Positions 33,018-41,592 of a stretch of 64,000 nucleotides of DNA are shown here, in pieces (the first letter of the stretch is position 1; each line of letters opens with the position of its first letter). The notes beneath the pieces were generated by a model that saw nothing but the letters and a program-made list of their open reading frames with translations, was not told where the DNA came from and made no database searches. The position numbers were made by a program, and so were the translations under genes. Location of the stretch: assembly GCA_963732765.1 (NCBI GenBank), contig CAVTAS010000010.1, positions 806,001 to 870,000 on the forward strand, read 5' to 3'. The stretch comes from JANYHF01 sp963732765 (lineage in GTDB: Bacteria > Pseudomonadota > Alphaproteobacteria > Rhizobiales > Hyphomicrobiaceae).

Positions 33018-33617
33018 TCACCCGAACAGTTTGGCCGCGATCTCGGCCACATGCTTACCCTGGAAGCGGGCGGCGTCCAGCTCGTTGGCCGAGGGTTGGC
33101 GGCTGCCGTCGCCGCCGGTAATGGTCGAAGCGCCGTACGGCGAACCACCGGTGATCTCAGTGACGCCCATCTGGCCCTGGAACGAATAGGGCAAGCCAAC
33201 CACAACCATGCCGTGATGCAGCATGGTTGGGATGAAGCCGAGAATTGTGGACTCTTGGCCGCCGTGCTGGGTCGCCGACGAGGTCATGGCCGAACCGACC
33301 TTGCCAACCAGTGCGCCCTTCATCCAAAGTGCGCCGGTTTGGTCCATGAAGTTGCGCATCTGAGAGGCCATGGTGCCGTAACGCGTGCCGCAGGCAAAGA
33401 TGATGGCGTCGTAGTTGGCCAGTTCTTCGGGCTTGGCGACGGGCGCGGCCTGGTTCATCTTGAAGTGCGAGGATTTGGCAACCTCTTCGGACACCAGTTC
33501 CGGCACGCGCTTGACCTCTACATGCGCGCCGCCGGCCTTGGCGCCCTCTGCGGCCGCATTCGCCATCGTCTCCATATGTCCGTAGGAAGAATAATAGAGC
33601 ACCAGTACCTTGGCCAT
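33018..33617 (-). CDS. wrbA: NAD(P)H:quinone oxidoreductase, WrbA type
   Basis: A 199-residue flavoprotein that reduces quinones by two electrons, avoiding semiquinone radicals. The start is the ATG at 33617 (MAKVLVLYYSSYGHMETMAN), with the FMN phosphate loop SSYGHMET. Other WrbA marks are FACGTRYGTMASQMRNFMDQ, SSATQHGGQESTILGFIPT and GGSPYGASTITGGDGSRQPS. Cytoplasmic. The neighbouring VOC gene is on the same strand 36 bp upstream, so they may be cotranscribed. Confidence 0.96.
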   Translation of the reverse strand: MAKVLVLYYSSYGHMETMANAAAEGAKAGGAHVEVKRVPELVSEEVAKSSHFKMNQAAPVAKPEELANYDAIIFACGTRYGTMASQMRNFMDQTGALWMKGALVGKVGSAMTSSATQHGGQESTILGFIPTMLHHGMVVVGLPYSFQGQMGVTEITGGSPYGASTITGGDGSRQPSANELDAARFQGKHVAEIAAKLFG

Positions 33618-33653
33618 GATCGTTCTCCGTTTCTTCGATTGTGGGTAGGCAGA

Positions 33654-34178
33654 CTATGAAGTCTTCAGCTCGCGCATCAAACTTTCGAGATCAAGCCGCT
33701 CCGTGACCATTTGCAGGTCGCCGTTGGCTGACACTGGCCACTGATCCTTGGGCTTGTCCCAATAGAGCTCGACCCCGTTGCCATCGGGATCGTCCAAATA
33801 CAATGCCTCGCTGACGCCGTGGTCGCTGGCGCCCGAAAGTCCGATGCCGGCCTTGGCCAAACGCGCCAGCGCATCGGCCAGATCAGCCCGGGTCGGGTAG
33901 AGGATAGCGGTGTGGAAGAGCCCGGTCGAACCGCGCGGGGGCGGATTGCCGCCCTTACTCTCCCAGGTGTTGAGCCCGATATGGTGATGATAGCCGCCAG
34001 CCGAGATGAAGGCGGCTTGCGTGCCGTAGCGTTGCATCAGCTCGAAACCCAACACACCGCAGTAGAACGCGAGCGCACGGTCGAGATCGGCGACCTTCAG
34101 GTGGACATGGCCGATGCGCGTTCCCGCTGGGATGGGGCTGGTGGTGAGCTGATCGGCGAGGGGTTTGATCTCGGCCAT
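33654..34178 (-). CDS. VOC family protein, catechol 2,3-dioxygenase-like
   Basis: A 174-residue protein of the glyoxalase/bleomycin-resistance/dioxygenase (VOC) superfamily, with one visible repeat pair: IGHVHLKVADLDRALAFYCG in the first half with the metal His, and LFHTAILYPTRADLADALAR with a second His, then EALYLDDPDGNGVELYWDKP with the metal Glu. This set His/His/Glu matches the metal site of CatE-type extradiol dioxygenases, but many such proteins lack known substrates. The start is the ATG at 34176-34178 (MAEIKPLAD). The frame is open upstream into the spacer and was not used. It lies directly upstream of wrbA. Confidence 0.87.
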   Translation of the reverse strand: MAEIKPLADQLTTSPIPAGTRIGHVHLKVADLDRALAFYCGVLGFELMQRYGTQAAFISAGGYHHHIGLNTWESKGGNPPPRGSTGLFHTAILYPTRADLADALARLAKAGIGLSGASDHGVSEALYLDDPDGNGVELYWDKPKDQWPVSANGDLQMVTERLDLESLMRELKTS

Positions 34179-34316
34179 GAGGGGGCCTTTCGGTCGGGAC
34201 GGCTGGCGAATTACCTGCAGCTGCATATAAACTGTTTTGCAGCGTTCGCAAGGGGGAATACCCACTGATGCATCCTGGCGATATCCTGCCAACGAGTTGT
34301 GTGCTTAAATGCGAAC

Positions 34317-34517
34317 ATGACCAAGCTCGAAAAGATCCAGACCGAAATCACGGAACTTCCCGATGCCGATGTCGCAAAGTTGCGCGACTGGCTCAACGAG
34401 CTTGATTGGCAGCAGTGGGATGCCCAGATCGAGCGCGATACTGCTGCTGGGAAACTGGACGAACTCATAGAAGAGGCAAAGGCCGACTACGCTGCAGGAC
34501 GGCATCGCCCACTTTGA
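34317..34517 (+). CDS. putative antitoxin of a RelE/ParE-like module
   Basis: A 66-residue acidic protein from the ATG at 34317 (MTKLEKIQTEITELPDADVA); a GTG at 34299 would add six residues. The segment VAKLRDWLNELDWQQWDAQI and the tail AGKLDELIEEAKADYAAGRH are typical of antitoxins paired with the small RelE/ParE-fold toxin that follows 13 bp downstream. It has no clear DNA-binding motif, so autoregulation cannot be argued from sequence. It is divergent from the VOC gene. Confidence 0.75.
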   Translation: MTKLEKIQTEITELPDADVAKLRDWLNELDWQQWDAQIERDTAAGKLDELIEEAKADYAAGRHRPL

Positions 34518-34530
34518 AAGTTCATAAGCC

Positions 34531-34794
34531 GTGGCGCACATAACCAATCCGCGCTTCTGGCAAATGTATGCGGATCTGCCGGCCGATATTCGCAGACAGG
34601 CAGATAAGCAATTCAAGTTGCTGAAGTCGAACCCTTCGCATCCTTCACTGCAGTTCAAGCGCATTGCCGGCCGAGATGGAGTCTGGTCCGCCCGGATAAC
34701 ACAGGACTATCGGGCTGTCGCAATCGAGGTCGCAGTTGGATTGCAATGGTTCTGGATCGGAACCCATGCTGAATACAATCGCCTGATCCGTTAG
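34531..34794 (+). CDS. RelE/ParE-superfamily toxin-like protein
   Basis: An 87-residue protein from the GTG at 34531. The sequence FWQMYADLPADIRRQADKQF, LLKSNPSHPSLQFKRIAGRD, VWSARITQDYRAVAIEV and QWFWIGTHAEYNRLIR is the pattern of small RelE/ParE/HigB-fold proteins; relatives either cut mRNA on the ribosome or act on gyrase. The partner antitoxin is immediately upstream. The module stands alone before pepN on the same strand. Confidence 0.8.
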   Translation: MAHITNPRFWQMYADLPADIRRQADKQFKLLKSNPSHPSLQFKRIAGRDGVWSARITQDYRAVAIEVAVGLQWFWIGTHAEYNRLIR

Positions 34795-34872
34795 CCGGGT
34801 TGCCTTCCGCCCTGCCACCAGCCATCTTGCCCCACCTTCCGCCACCCTCCCTGAACCACGGATCCATCACCC

Positions 34873-37524
34873 ATGGCCAAGAAAGCCCATCGCACTATCC
34901 GCCTGAAGGACTACACGCCCTATCCCTATCTGATCGACAGGGTCGACCTGGACGTGCAGCTCGATCCGGCGGCGACGCGCGTGACGGCCAAACTCAAGAT
35001 GAAGCCGAACTCCGAGGCCACGACGCCCGGCGGTCCGGTGGTGTTGCATGGGCACGGGCTCGAGCTGGTCGAGGTGAAGATTGGCGGCCGTAAGCTGGGT
35101 GTGGAGGATTATACACTGGATGCGGAGCATCTCACCATCCACAAGGTGCCGGATCGCTCGTTCACTCTGGAAACAACGTCCACGTGCAATCCGGAAGCGA
35201 ACAAGGCGCTGACCGGATTGTATCGCTCGCGCGGCATTTACTGCACGCAGTGCGAGGCCGAGGGTTTTCGTCGGATCACCTTCTATCCGGACCGGCCCGA
35301 TGTCATGTCCGTGTTTACAACAAGGATCGAAGCCGACGCCGCCGAGGTGCCGGTGTTGCTCTCCAACGGCAACCTTGTCGACAGCGGAAAACTCCCCAAG
35401 GGCCGGCACTTCGCGACCTGGAACGACCCGTTCCGCAAGCCCGCTTATCTGTTTGCGCTGGTGGGCGGAAAGCTCGGGCACATCAAGGACACGTTCAAGA
35501 CCGCGTCCGGCCGCAAAGTGGACCTGCGCATCTACGTTGAGCCGGGCAAGGAGGATCGCTGCGCCTGGGCCATGGACTCGCTGAAACGCTCGATGCGCTG
35601 GGACGAAAAGCGCTTCGGGCTGGAGTACGACCTCGACATCTTCATGATCGTGGCCGTCAGCGACTTCAACATGGGCGCGATGGAGAACAAAGGTCTCAAC
35701 GTCTTCAACGACAAGCTGGTGCTGGCCAGTGCCGAGACAGCGACAGACGGCAATTACGAGGCCATCGAAGCGGTGATTGCGCACGAGTATTTCCACAACT
35801 GGACCGGCAATCGCATCACCTGCCGCGATTGGTTCCAGCTCTGCCTGAAAGAAGGCCTGACGGTGTTCCGCGACCAGGAGTTCACGGCCGACGAGCGCTC
35901 GCGCACGGTCGAGCGGATCGGCAGCGTGCGCGGCTTGCGTGCGGCGCAGTTTCCGGAGGACGCCGGGCCGCTCGCCCATCCCGTGCGGCCAGAAAGCTAC
36001 ATTGAAATCAACAACTTTTATACCTCCACGGTCTACGAAAAGGGCGCCGAAGTCTGCCGTATGCTGCAGACCCTGGTGGGCGTCGACGGTTTCCGCAAGG
36101 CTATGGATCTCTACTTCGAGCGCCACGACGGCGAAGCCACCACGGTGGAAAAATTCGTCGCCTGCTTCGAGGATGCCTGCAAGACCGACCTGACCCAGTT
36201 CATGCTGTGGTACCGCCAATCCGGCACGCCCGAATTGGTGTGCTCGATGGACTACGACGCCAAGAAGAGCCAAGCCTCGCTCACCATCGAACAGGTGCTG
36301 GCGCCGACCCCGGGACAGGCCAAGAAGAAGCCGTTCCACATGCCCATCCGTATGGGATTGCTCGGCAGCAACGGCGACGAGCTGGCGCTGGAACTGGCCG
36401 ACGGTTCGAGCCCCAAGAACGGCATCCTGGAGCTGAAGAAAGCCAAGCAGACCTTCACCTTCAAGGGCGTGACCTCGCGCCCGGTGGTGTCGCTCTTGCG
36501 CGATTTTTCCGCCCCCGTGAATGTCGCCTTTGAGCAGAGCACGGACGATCTGGAATTCCTGATGGTGCACGACAGCGATCTCTACAATCGCTGGCAGGCG
36601 GCCCAGACCTACGCCACGCGGCTGATCCTTGAACTGATGAACCGCAAGAAGGGCACCAAAGGCGCTGGCCCCAAGGACCTCGCGCGCGCCATCGGCATGA
36701 CGATCGCTGATGACAAGCTGGAGCCGGCCTATCGCGCCATGATGATGGCGCTGCCGAGCGAGAGCGACATCGCCCGCACGGTGCGCCAGAATGTGGATCC
36801 CGCCGCGATCCATGCCGCACGCGAGGGCGTGGTTACGGAGATCGCCATGACGCTTTATGACGAGTTGCAGCGCCTCTACGACAAGCACGCGCTGAAAGGT
36901 CCGTACCAGCCAGATGCCGCCTCCGCCGGCCACCGCTCGCTGCGCCTAGCTGCCCTTGGCCTCATGTCGCGCCGCGGCAAGCCCGAAGATATTTCGCGTG
37001 TCGGCAAACATTTCGACAGCGCCAGCAACATGACCGACCAGATGACCGCGTTGTCGATCCTGGCCGATCATGACGTGCCGCAGCGCACATCAGCCCTGAA
37101 GGCGTTCGAGAAACAGTGGGGCGGCGACAGCCTGGTGATGGACAAGTGGTTCGCCGTGCAGGCCATGTCCGACCTGCCGGGGACGGTCGAAGCGGTCTCC
37201 GAGTTGCGCCAGCACAAGCTGTTCGAACTCACCAATCCGAACAAGGTGCGCGCCCTGATCGGCAGCTTCGCGCAAGGCAACCAGCTGAACTTCAACCGTC
37301 CGGACGGCGCCGGCTACCAGCTGACAGCCGGCGCTGTGATCGAGCTGAACAAGCACAATCCGCAGGTTGCGGCCCGCCTGACGGGCGCGTTCCGCAGCTG
37401 GCAGACGCTGGAGCCCAAGCGCCGGAAACTCGCCAAAGCGGCGCTGGAAAGCGTGCGGGGCAGCGCCGGCCTGTCTCGCGATGTGTTCGAGATTGTTTCC
37501 AAGACACTGCAGGAGCAGGATTAA
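34873..37524 (+). CDS. pepN: aminopeptidase N
   Basis: An 883-residue cytoplasmic M1 metallo-aminopeptidase that removes N-terminal residues from peptides. The start is the ATG at 34873 (MAKKAHRTIRLKDYTPYPYL). The exopeptidase motif is MGAMENKGLNVF and the zinc site HEYFHNWTGNR followed by LKEGLTVFRDQEF, giving HEXXH plus the downstream Glu. The C-terminal domain with KTDLTQFMLWYRQSGTP, and the end SAGLSRDVFEIVSKTLQEQD, matches the Escherichia coli PepN-type four-domain layout and length (about 870-890). It is intact, in contrast with several broken genes nearby. Confidence 0.97.
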   Translation: MAKKAHRTIRLKDYTPYPYLIDRVDLDVQLDPAATRVTAKLKMKPNSEATTPGGPVVLHGHGLELVEVKIGGRKLGVEDYTLDAEHLTIHKVPDRSFTLETTSTCNPEANKALTGLYRSRGIYCTQCEAEGFRRITFYPDRPDVMSVFTTRIEADAAEVPVLLSNGNLVDSGKLPKGRHFATWNDPFRKPAYLFALVGGKLGHIKDTFKTASGRKVDLRIYVEPGKEDRCAWAMDSLKRSMRWDEKRFGLEYDLDIFMIVAVSDFNMGAMENKGLNVFNDKLVLASAETATDGNYEAIEAVIAHEYFHNWTGNRITCRDWFQLCLKEGLTVFRDQEFTADERSRTVERIGSVRGLRAAQFPEDAGPLAHPVRPESYIEINNFYTSTVYEKGAEVCRMLQTLVGVDGFRKAMDLYFERHDGEATTVEKFVACFEDACKTDLTQFMLWYRQSGTPELVCSMDYDAKKSQASLTIEQVLAPTPGQAKKKPFHMPIRMGLLGSNGDELALELADGSSPKNGILELKKAKQTFTFKGVTSRPVVSLLRDFSAPVNVAFEQSTDDLEFLMVHDSDLYNRWQAAQTYATRLILELMNRKKGTKGAGPKDLARAIGMTIADDKLEPAYRAMMMALPSESDIARTVRQNVDPAAIHAAREGVVTEIAMTLYDELQRLYDKHALKGPYQPDAASAGHRSLRLAALGLMSRRGKPEDISRVGKHFDSASNMTDQMTALSILADHDVPQRTSALKAFEKQWGGDSLVMDKWFAVQAMSDLPGTVEAVSELRQHKLFELTNPNKVRALIGSFAQGNQLNFNRPDGAGYQLTAGAVIELNKHNPQVAARLTGAFRSWQTLEPKRRKLAKAALESVRGSAGLSRDVFEIVSKTLQEQD

Positions 37525-37652
37525 AAATCGAGCTAATTCAAATCCCTAGACGAAGCAGCTGACGGAGTGGTTCTATCACTGCACGGCCGAATCGAGCGGC
37601 CGCGCCGGGCAGCGGGGGCTGACGGCGGAACCCCAGACCAACGGAGACGATC

Positions 37653-37988
37653 ATGATCCACGATACCCATGTCAGCGCAGCGGCAAACGGTATCGGGGAG
37701 AGCGGTCAACTGGATCTGTTCGGCGGGATCGCTCCCACCGCTCCTGCGCAAGCCGACGTCCGTCTGAGCCGCATCGGTCATGATTTCCGCACCGCCCTCA
37801 ACGCCATCATGGGCTTTTCCGAAATCATGACGCACAAACTGCACGGGCCGCTCGGTCACCCCAAGTACGAGGAATATGCCTCCCACGTGCGCACCAGCGG
37901 CCAGGCTCTGCTGGCGGTTTCGGACGAAGTCCTGGCGCTGGCCAGCCATCGCGCCATGAACAGCGGCTACGGCTTTTCCGCCAGCTGA
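37653..37988 (+). CDS. orphan histidine-kinase dimerisation (HisKA) domain protein
   Basis: A 111-residue soluble protein from the ATG at 37653. Residues about 42-95 (RIGHDFRTALNAIMGFSEIM, then HPKYEEYASHVRTSGQALLA) match the H-box and second helix of histidine-kinase dimerisation domains, including the phosphoacceptor His in GHDFRT, but the usual Pro after RT is Ala. There is no ATP-binding domain: the frame ends soon after and no continuing kinase coding is visible downstream. It could be a phosphotransfer or dimer-competing protein, or a remnant. The first 40 residues are a variable leader. A spacer of about 128 bp separates it from pepN. Confidence 0.7.
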   Translation: MIHDTHVSAAANGIGESGQLDLFGGIAPTAPAQADVRLSRIGHDFRTALNAIMGFSEIMTHKLHGPLGHPKYEEYASHVRTSGQALLAVSDEVLALASHRAMNSGYGFSAS

Positions 37989-38087
37989 GCGGACGCCGTT
38001 CGTCGGGGCGTGACAAAGCGGTTTTTGTCGGCTATTGAGGCCACAATCCCGAACATCGCAACGTGCGACCCAACGACCGAGATCGTC

Positions 38088-38210
38088 ATGAAGAAGCAAT
38101 CCGAACAGCAGAAGCAGCGCACCAACAATCTGGTGAAGAAGAATTTCGCCAGCAAGATCCGCCGCCAGAAGCTGCTGGCCGAGCGCAAGAAGGCCGCTAG
38201 CGGCGGCTGA
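38088..38210 (+). CDS. small basic protein of 40 residues
   Basis: The ATG at 38088 opens MKKQSEQQKQRTNNLVKKNF and ends LLAERKKAASGG; it is rich in Lys, Arg and Gln and has no membrane part. Short basic proteins of this style occur widely in alphaproteobacteria with unknown role. The coding part is followed by a good terminator hairpin (38240), which supports real expression. The longer frame from 38010 is open but its added residues look unlike a protein. Confidence 0.5.
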   Translation: MKKQSEQQKQRTNNLVKKNFASKIRRQKLLAERKKAASGG

Positions 38211-38239
38211 AGCGCAGATTAGTAGATTGGTTCGGCGCG

Positions 38240-38268
38240 CCACCGGCCTCAATGGGACCGGTGGTTTT
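38240..38268 (+). terminator. rho-independent terminator after the small basic protein gene
   Basis: CCACCGG and CCGGTGG arms with an 11-base loop followed by TTTTGG, 30 bp past the stop codon of the 40-residue protein. Confidence 0.7.
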
Positions 38269-38395
38269 GGTTCGCGCGTAACCCATCGGTCACGGGCGAT
38301 CCAAGAGCTTGGGCTGCGCCGGGTTTGGCGCTTGTGAGTTCGATCCGCGACGGGGGCCGGCTAAGCCAACTTACGGACATCGTCACGATAGCAAG

Positions 38396-39148
38396 ATGCC
38401 GCCACGCCACCCTTTGCCATCCTTCAAAGACTGGGCGCTGCTTTCGATCGGCGCAGTCTTTGCCATCTTGGGTTTGGCGATCCTCTTCAAGGACACTGAC
38501 GTCGGGATCGTGACCTTCGCCCTGTTTGGCAGTTGCACGGTGATGTTCGCGCACAACATCCTGCGCAAGTACCGGTTCCGCCGCTACGAGAATATGGCCG
38601 TGACCGTGCCGGCCGGTGTTCCAATTCTCACCAAACCGCATGTCCCCATCACGCTCGGCGCTTGGCTGATGGTTCTGGGTATCGTTTTGACGGTGTTTGG
38701 AGGCAACTACCCAGCCTACTTCCGTTGGGCAACGGTGGTGATGGCCATGGCCGGCGCCGGTTTTTTGGCTGCCATCTACCTCGGATTCGTGCAGCTTATG
38801 GCCCTGCAATTCGATCCCGAAGGCCTGCGGATAACCCAAGGGCGCTGGCGCGTGCTAGCGCCGTGGGACCGCATCACCGGTGTCGGCCAAATGGAAATGT
38901 TCGGCAACCCGACCCTGTTGTTGGCCATCCACGACAGCGCCAGCCTCACCGTCGAGCCGCCAGAGCAACGCGCCAAGGCGATCTCCAGCATGACCCGGAC
39001 CGAGAAAAATTACGGCGCGACATTTTTTATCATGACAGACAACCTGGGTGTCGATTTGCCGGTGCTGGCGGCAGCGATCCAGACTTATTGCGACGACGCC
39101 AGCGCCCGCGCAGGTCTCACGCGCCAGTTGGCGAAACCCTCGGCGTAG
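38396..39148 (+). CDS. four-helix membrane protein, unknown function
   Basis: A 250-residue protein from the ATG at 38396 (MPPRHPLPSFKDWALLSIGA). The first half has two pairs of membrane helices: LSIGAVFAILGLAILF and VTFALFGSCTVMFAHNI, then ITLGAWLMVLGIVLTVFGG and VVMAMAGAGFLAAIYLGFV. The second half is cytoplasmic or periplasmic and resembles a small PH-like domain (LQFDPEGLRITQGRWRVLAP, WDRITGVGQME), as seen in bacterial PH/DUF-type membrane proteins. I do not recognise a named family. It converges on the MBL hydrolase gene with a 6-bp gap. Confidence 0.75.
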   Translation: MPPRHPLPSFKDWALLSIGAVFAILGLAILFKDTDVGIVTFALFGSCTVMFAHNILRKYRFRRYENMAVTVPAGVPILTKPHVPITLGAWLMVLGIVLTVFGGNYPAYFRWATVVMAMAGAGFLAAIYLGFVQLMALQFDPEGLRITQGRWRVLAPWDRITGVGQMEMFGNPTLLLAIHDSASLTVEPPEQRAKAISSMTRTEKNYGATFFIMTDNLGVDLPVLAAAIQTYCDDASARAGLTRQLAKPSA

Positions 39149-39154
39149 ATCTGG

Positions 39155-39955
39155 TCACGCCTCTACCTCGATCACCATACCGTCATAAGCCGGCTCGACA
39201 TGGGCTGGCAGTTTGCGCTTCAGCTTTTCGTAGTCGAGATCGACATGCAAATGCGTCAGGATCGCGCGCTTTGGCTTCAGCACCTCGATCCAGTCCAGCG
39301 CCTGTTTCACCGTGAAATGCCCGGGATGCGGCATGGGCCGCAGCGCATCGACGATCCACACATCCAGCCCTTGCAGCAGCGGCAGCAAGTCTTCCGGAAT
39401 GCCGCTGACGTCGGGCGAATAGGCCACGCCGCCGACCCGGTAGCCCAGGCTCGTCCCCTCGCCGTGTTTTTGCGTGTAGGGCGTCACCGTCACCAGCCCG
39501 CCCTTGCCTCCCAGCGTCAACGCCTCCAGTGGGGCAATCTCGTGCGCCTTCAGAATCGCCGGGTAGCTGCCGGTCGGCGACGGCACGAAGCAGTAGCGGA
39601 ATTTCTCGGTGATCAGCGCCATGGTCGCGGCATCGCCATAGACCGGCACTTTGGCCTGGGCGTTCAGCGCGTAGGCGCGCAGGTCATCTATCCCGTGCGC
39701 GTGGTCGGCATGATCGTGCGTGTAAAGAACAGCGTCGATATGATCTGCCCTCGCTGCAATCAGCTGCTCACGCATATCGGGCGAGGTGTCGATCAGCAGC
39801 CGCGTCGATCCCGCGCGCGCCCTCTGCTCGATCAGCGCGGAACAGCGGCGGCGGCGATTGCGTGGGTTCTCGGGATCGCACGCCCCCCAGTTGCCATCGA
39901 TGCGCGGCACGCCGCCGGACGAACCGCAGCCCAGGATCGTAACCGTCAGCGCCAT
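39155..39955 (-). CDS. MBL-fold metallohydrolase (PhnP-like)
   Basis: A 266-residue metallo-beta-lactamase-fold hydrolase. The zinc site is THDHADHAHGIDDL (HxHxDH), with further ligands in GVAYSPDVSGIPE and a late LTHLHVDLDYEKL; the start GCGSSGGVPRIDGNWGACD is typical of the PhnP-like group (cyclic phosphate or RNA-type diesters). The substrate is unknown. It follows the TatD gene, the start overlapping its stop (TGATG), and the pair is common in alphaproteobacteria, where they are generally cotranscribed. Confidence 0.92.
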   Translation of the reverse strand: MALTVTILGCGSSGGVPRIDGNWGACDPENPRNRRRRCSALIEQRARAGSTRLLIDTSPDMREQLIAARADHIDAVLYTHDHADHAHGIDDLRAYALNAQAKVPVYGDAATMALITEKFRYCFVPSPTGSYPAILKAHEIAPLEALTLGGKGGLVTVTPYTQKHGEGTSLGYRVGGVAYSPDVSGIPEDLLPLLQGLDVWIVDALRPMPHPGHFTVKQALDWIEVLKPKRAILTHLHVDLDYEKLKRKLPAHVEPAYDGMVIEVEA

Positions 39956-40758
39956 CAGTTGGCGGCCCCGGCCGGAACGAGGCGCGGCACCTTGCTGTAG
40001 AGGCGGTGGAAGTTCTCGGTCGTGATGCGGGCAAGGTCAGCTGATGTCACACCCTTGACGGCGGCCAGCGCATTGGCCGTATGCACCACCAGAGCCGGTT
40101 CGTTGGGTTTGCGGCCCCGGAACGGCTCAGGCGCGAGATAGGGCGCATCCGTCTCGACCAGCAGGCGGTCCAACGGCACGGCGGCAGCGATGGCACGCAG
40201 CGCTTCGGACTTCTTGAAGGTGAGGACGCCGGAAAACGAGATATAGAGGCCCAGGGCCAGCCCTCGTTTTGCGAGATCCATCCCGCCGGTGTAGCAGTGC
40301 AGCACGGCGGTGAACTTGCCGCGCCCCGTCTCCTCTTCCAGGATGCGCGCGGTATCGGCATCGGCATCGCGGGCGTGGATGACCAGCGGCAAGCCAGCGG
40401 CTCGGGCCGCCGAAATGTGCGTGCGCAAGCCGTGCTCTTGCGCGTCGCGCGGCGACGAATCGTAGAAGTAATCCAGCCCCGCCTCGCCGATGGCGACGCA
40501 CTTCTTGTGCTTGGCAAACCGCGTCAGCTGCTCGGCGGTGATGTCGAGTTCCTCATGCGCATTGTGCGGATGCGTGCCAACCGTGCAGTAGACGTTGGGA
40601 TACGCATCCGCGATGGCCGCCACCTCGCCGAAGCGTTTTACGCGCGTGCAGACGGTGACGAGCAGCCCGACACCCGCCGCCTTGGCGCGCGCGATGACGT
40701 CGCCGCGCGTCGTGGCGAAATCGGGGAAGTCCAGGTGGCAGTGGTGATCGACGAGCAC
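39955..40758 (-). CDS. TatD family hydrolase
   Basis: A 267-residue metal-dependent nuclease of the TatD group (3'-5' exonuclease activity in Escherichia coli TatD). The GTG at 40758 starts MLVDHHCHLDFPDFATTRGD, with the HxH metal ligands. Other ligands are in AIGEAGLDYFYDSSPRDAQE (Glu, Asp), PLVIHARDADADTARI (His), AVLHCYTGGMDLA (His) and LLVETDAPYLAPEPFRGRKP (Asp). Length and motifs are standard. No methionyl-tRNA synthetase gene precedes it, as it does in many genomes. Confidence 0.95.
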   Translation of the reverse strand: MLVDHHCHLDFPDFATTRGDVIARAKAAGVGLLVTVCTRVKRFGEVAAIADAYPNVYCTVGTHPHNAHEELDITAEQLTRFAKHKKCVAIGEAGLDYFYDSSPRDAQEHGLRTHISAARAAGLPLVIHARDADADTARILEEETGRGKFTAVLHCYTGGMDLAKRGLALGLYISFSGVLTFKKSEALRAIAAAVPLDRLLVETDAPYLAPEPFRGRKPNEPALVVHTANALAAVKGVTSADLARITTENFHRLYSKVPRLVPAGAAN

Positions 40759-41020
40759 GGGAGATCCGATGAGTTGGCGCCATTTTTTGTGTCATCTAGC
40801 CCGGAAAGGCCCGCAGCTCCAGCGCCCCCTCCCTTGAGGCTACGCCATTCACACAGCTCAGTGGCAAATGTGCCGGCGGCGCCGTCCCGGGCAAGCGTCG
40901 CCGCGCGTCTTCCCCTCACTTATCGGGGAGGCCGCTTTGGAGCCGTCAAGCTACTGATTTAGTTGACGATTAGGAGTTGTTTGCCCCCGGGAGCCCAAGC
41001 AGGACGGAAGCCAGTCGTGC

Positions 41021-41464
41021 TCAGGCGCCGATTACATCGAACGCCATGTCGATGTTGCCACGGGTGGCGTGCGAATAGGGGCAGATCTTCTCGTGTGCTT
41101 CGTTGACGAACGCCTTGAGATCCGCGCTCGGAATGCTCTTGTCCTCGACGCGCATGGTGACGGCTATCCCAAATCCGCCGCCCTCACGCGGGCCAAAATT
41201 GACTGTGCAAGTGGTCTTGGCCTTGCTGGCGTCCTTCTTATGCGTCTTGGCGACATGCTCGACTGCGCCGCCAAAGCACGCGGAATAGCCGGCCGCGAAC
41301 AGATGCTCGGGCGTAACGGCGCCCGGGCGGCCGGCGGCGCCACCTGCGGCTGGCGAGGCCAGTTCGACCTTCAGCGCATGATCGCCGGTTTCGGCCCGGC
41401 CGTTGCGGCCTCCGGTCGAGGTGCCGGCGACGGAGAAGACGGATTTGATGGTGTTGGCGGACAT
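41021..41464 (-). CDS. organic hydroperoxide resistance protein (Ohr family)
   Basis: A 147-residue thiol peroxidase of the Ohr subgroup of OsmC proteins that reduces lipid and other organic peroxides. The start is the ATG at 41462-41464 (MSANTIKSVFSVAGTSTGGR). The reactive cysteines lie in AVTPEHLFAAGYSACFGGAV and EAHEKICPYSHATRGNI, the two most conserved Ohr motifs. It is a stronger Ohr match than the OsmC-type gene at 12456. The 262 bp between this gene and tatD hold no gene; the far side is close to the divergent plsC. Confidence 0.93.
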   Translation of the reverse strand: MSANTIKSVFSVAGTSTGGRNGRAETGDHALKVELASPAAGGAAGRPGAVTPEHLFAAGYSACFGGAVEHVAKTHKKDASKAKTTCTVNFGPREGGGFGIAVTMRVEDKSIPSADLKAFVNEAHEKICPYSHATRGNIDMAFDVIGA

Positions 41465-41592
41465 GGTTTCGGAACTCCGGACTGTTTGGCGGGAATGAAC
41501 GATGCTCAGACCTTGCCCTGATGCTCCGCACCGATCAAGTGTGCGCAACGTGACGCTGGTACGCGCGCCGCCACCGCAATAGCATCGCGCAC

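Noticed and set aside
34179..34292. N-terminal extension of the VOC protein
   Set aside because: The frame is open but overlaps the promoter side of the toxin-antitoxin pair and has no similarity in style to VOC proteins.
34867..36933. A 688-codon open frame on the minus strand opposite pepN
   Set aside because: The + strand pepN has every family motif; the antisense frame has high Arg/His/Ala content and no recognisable domain. Long antisense frames are expected in GC-rich DNA.
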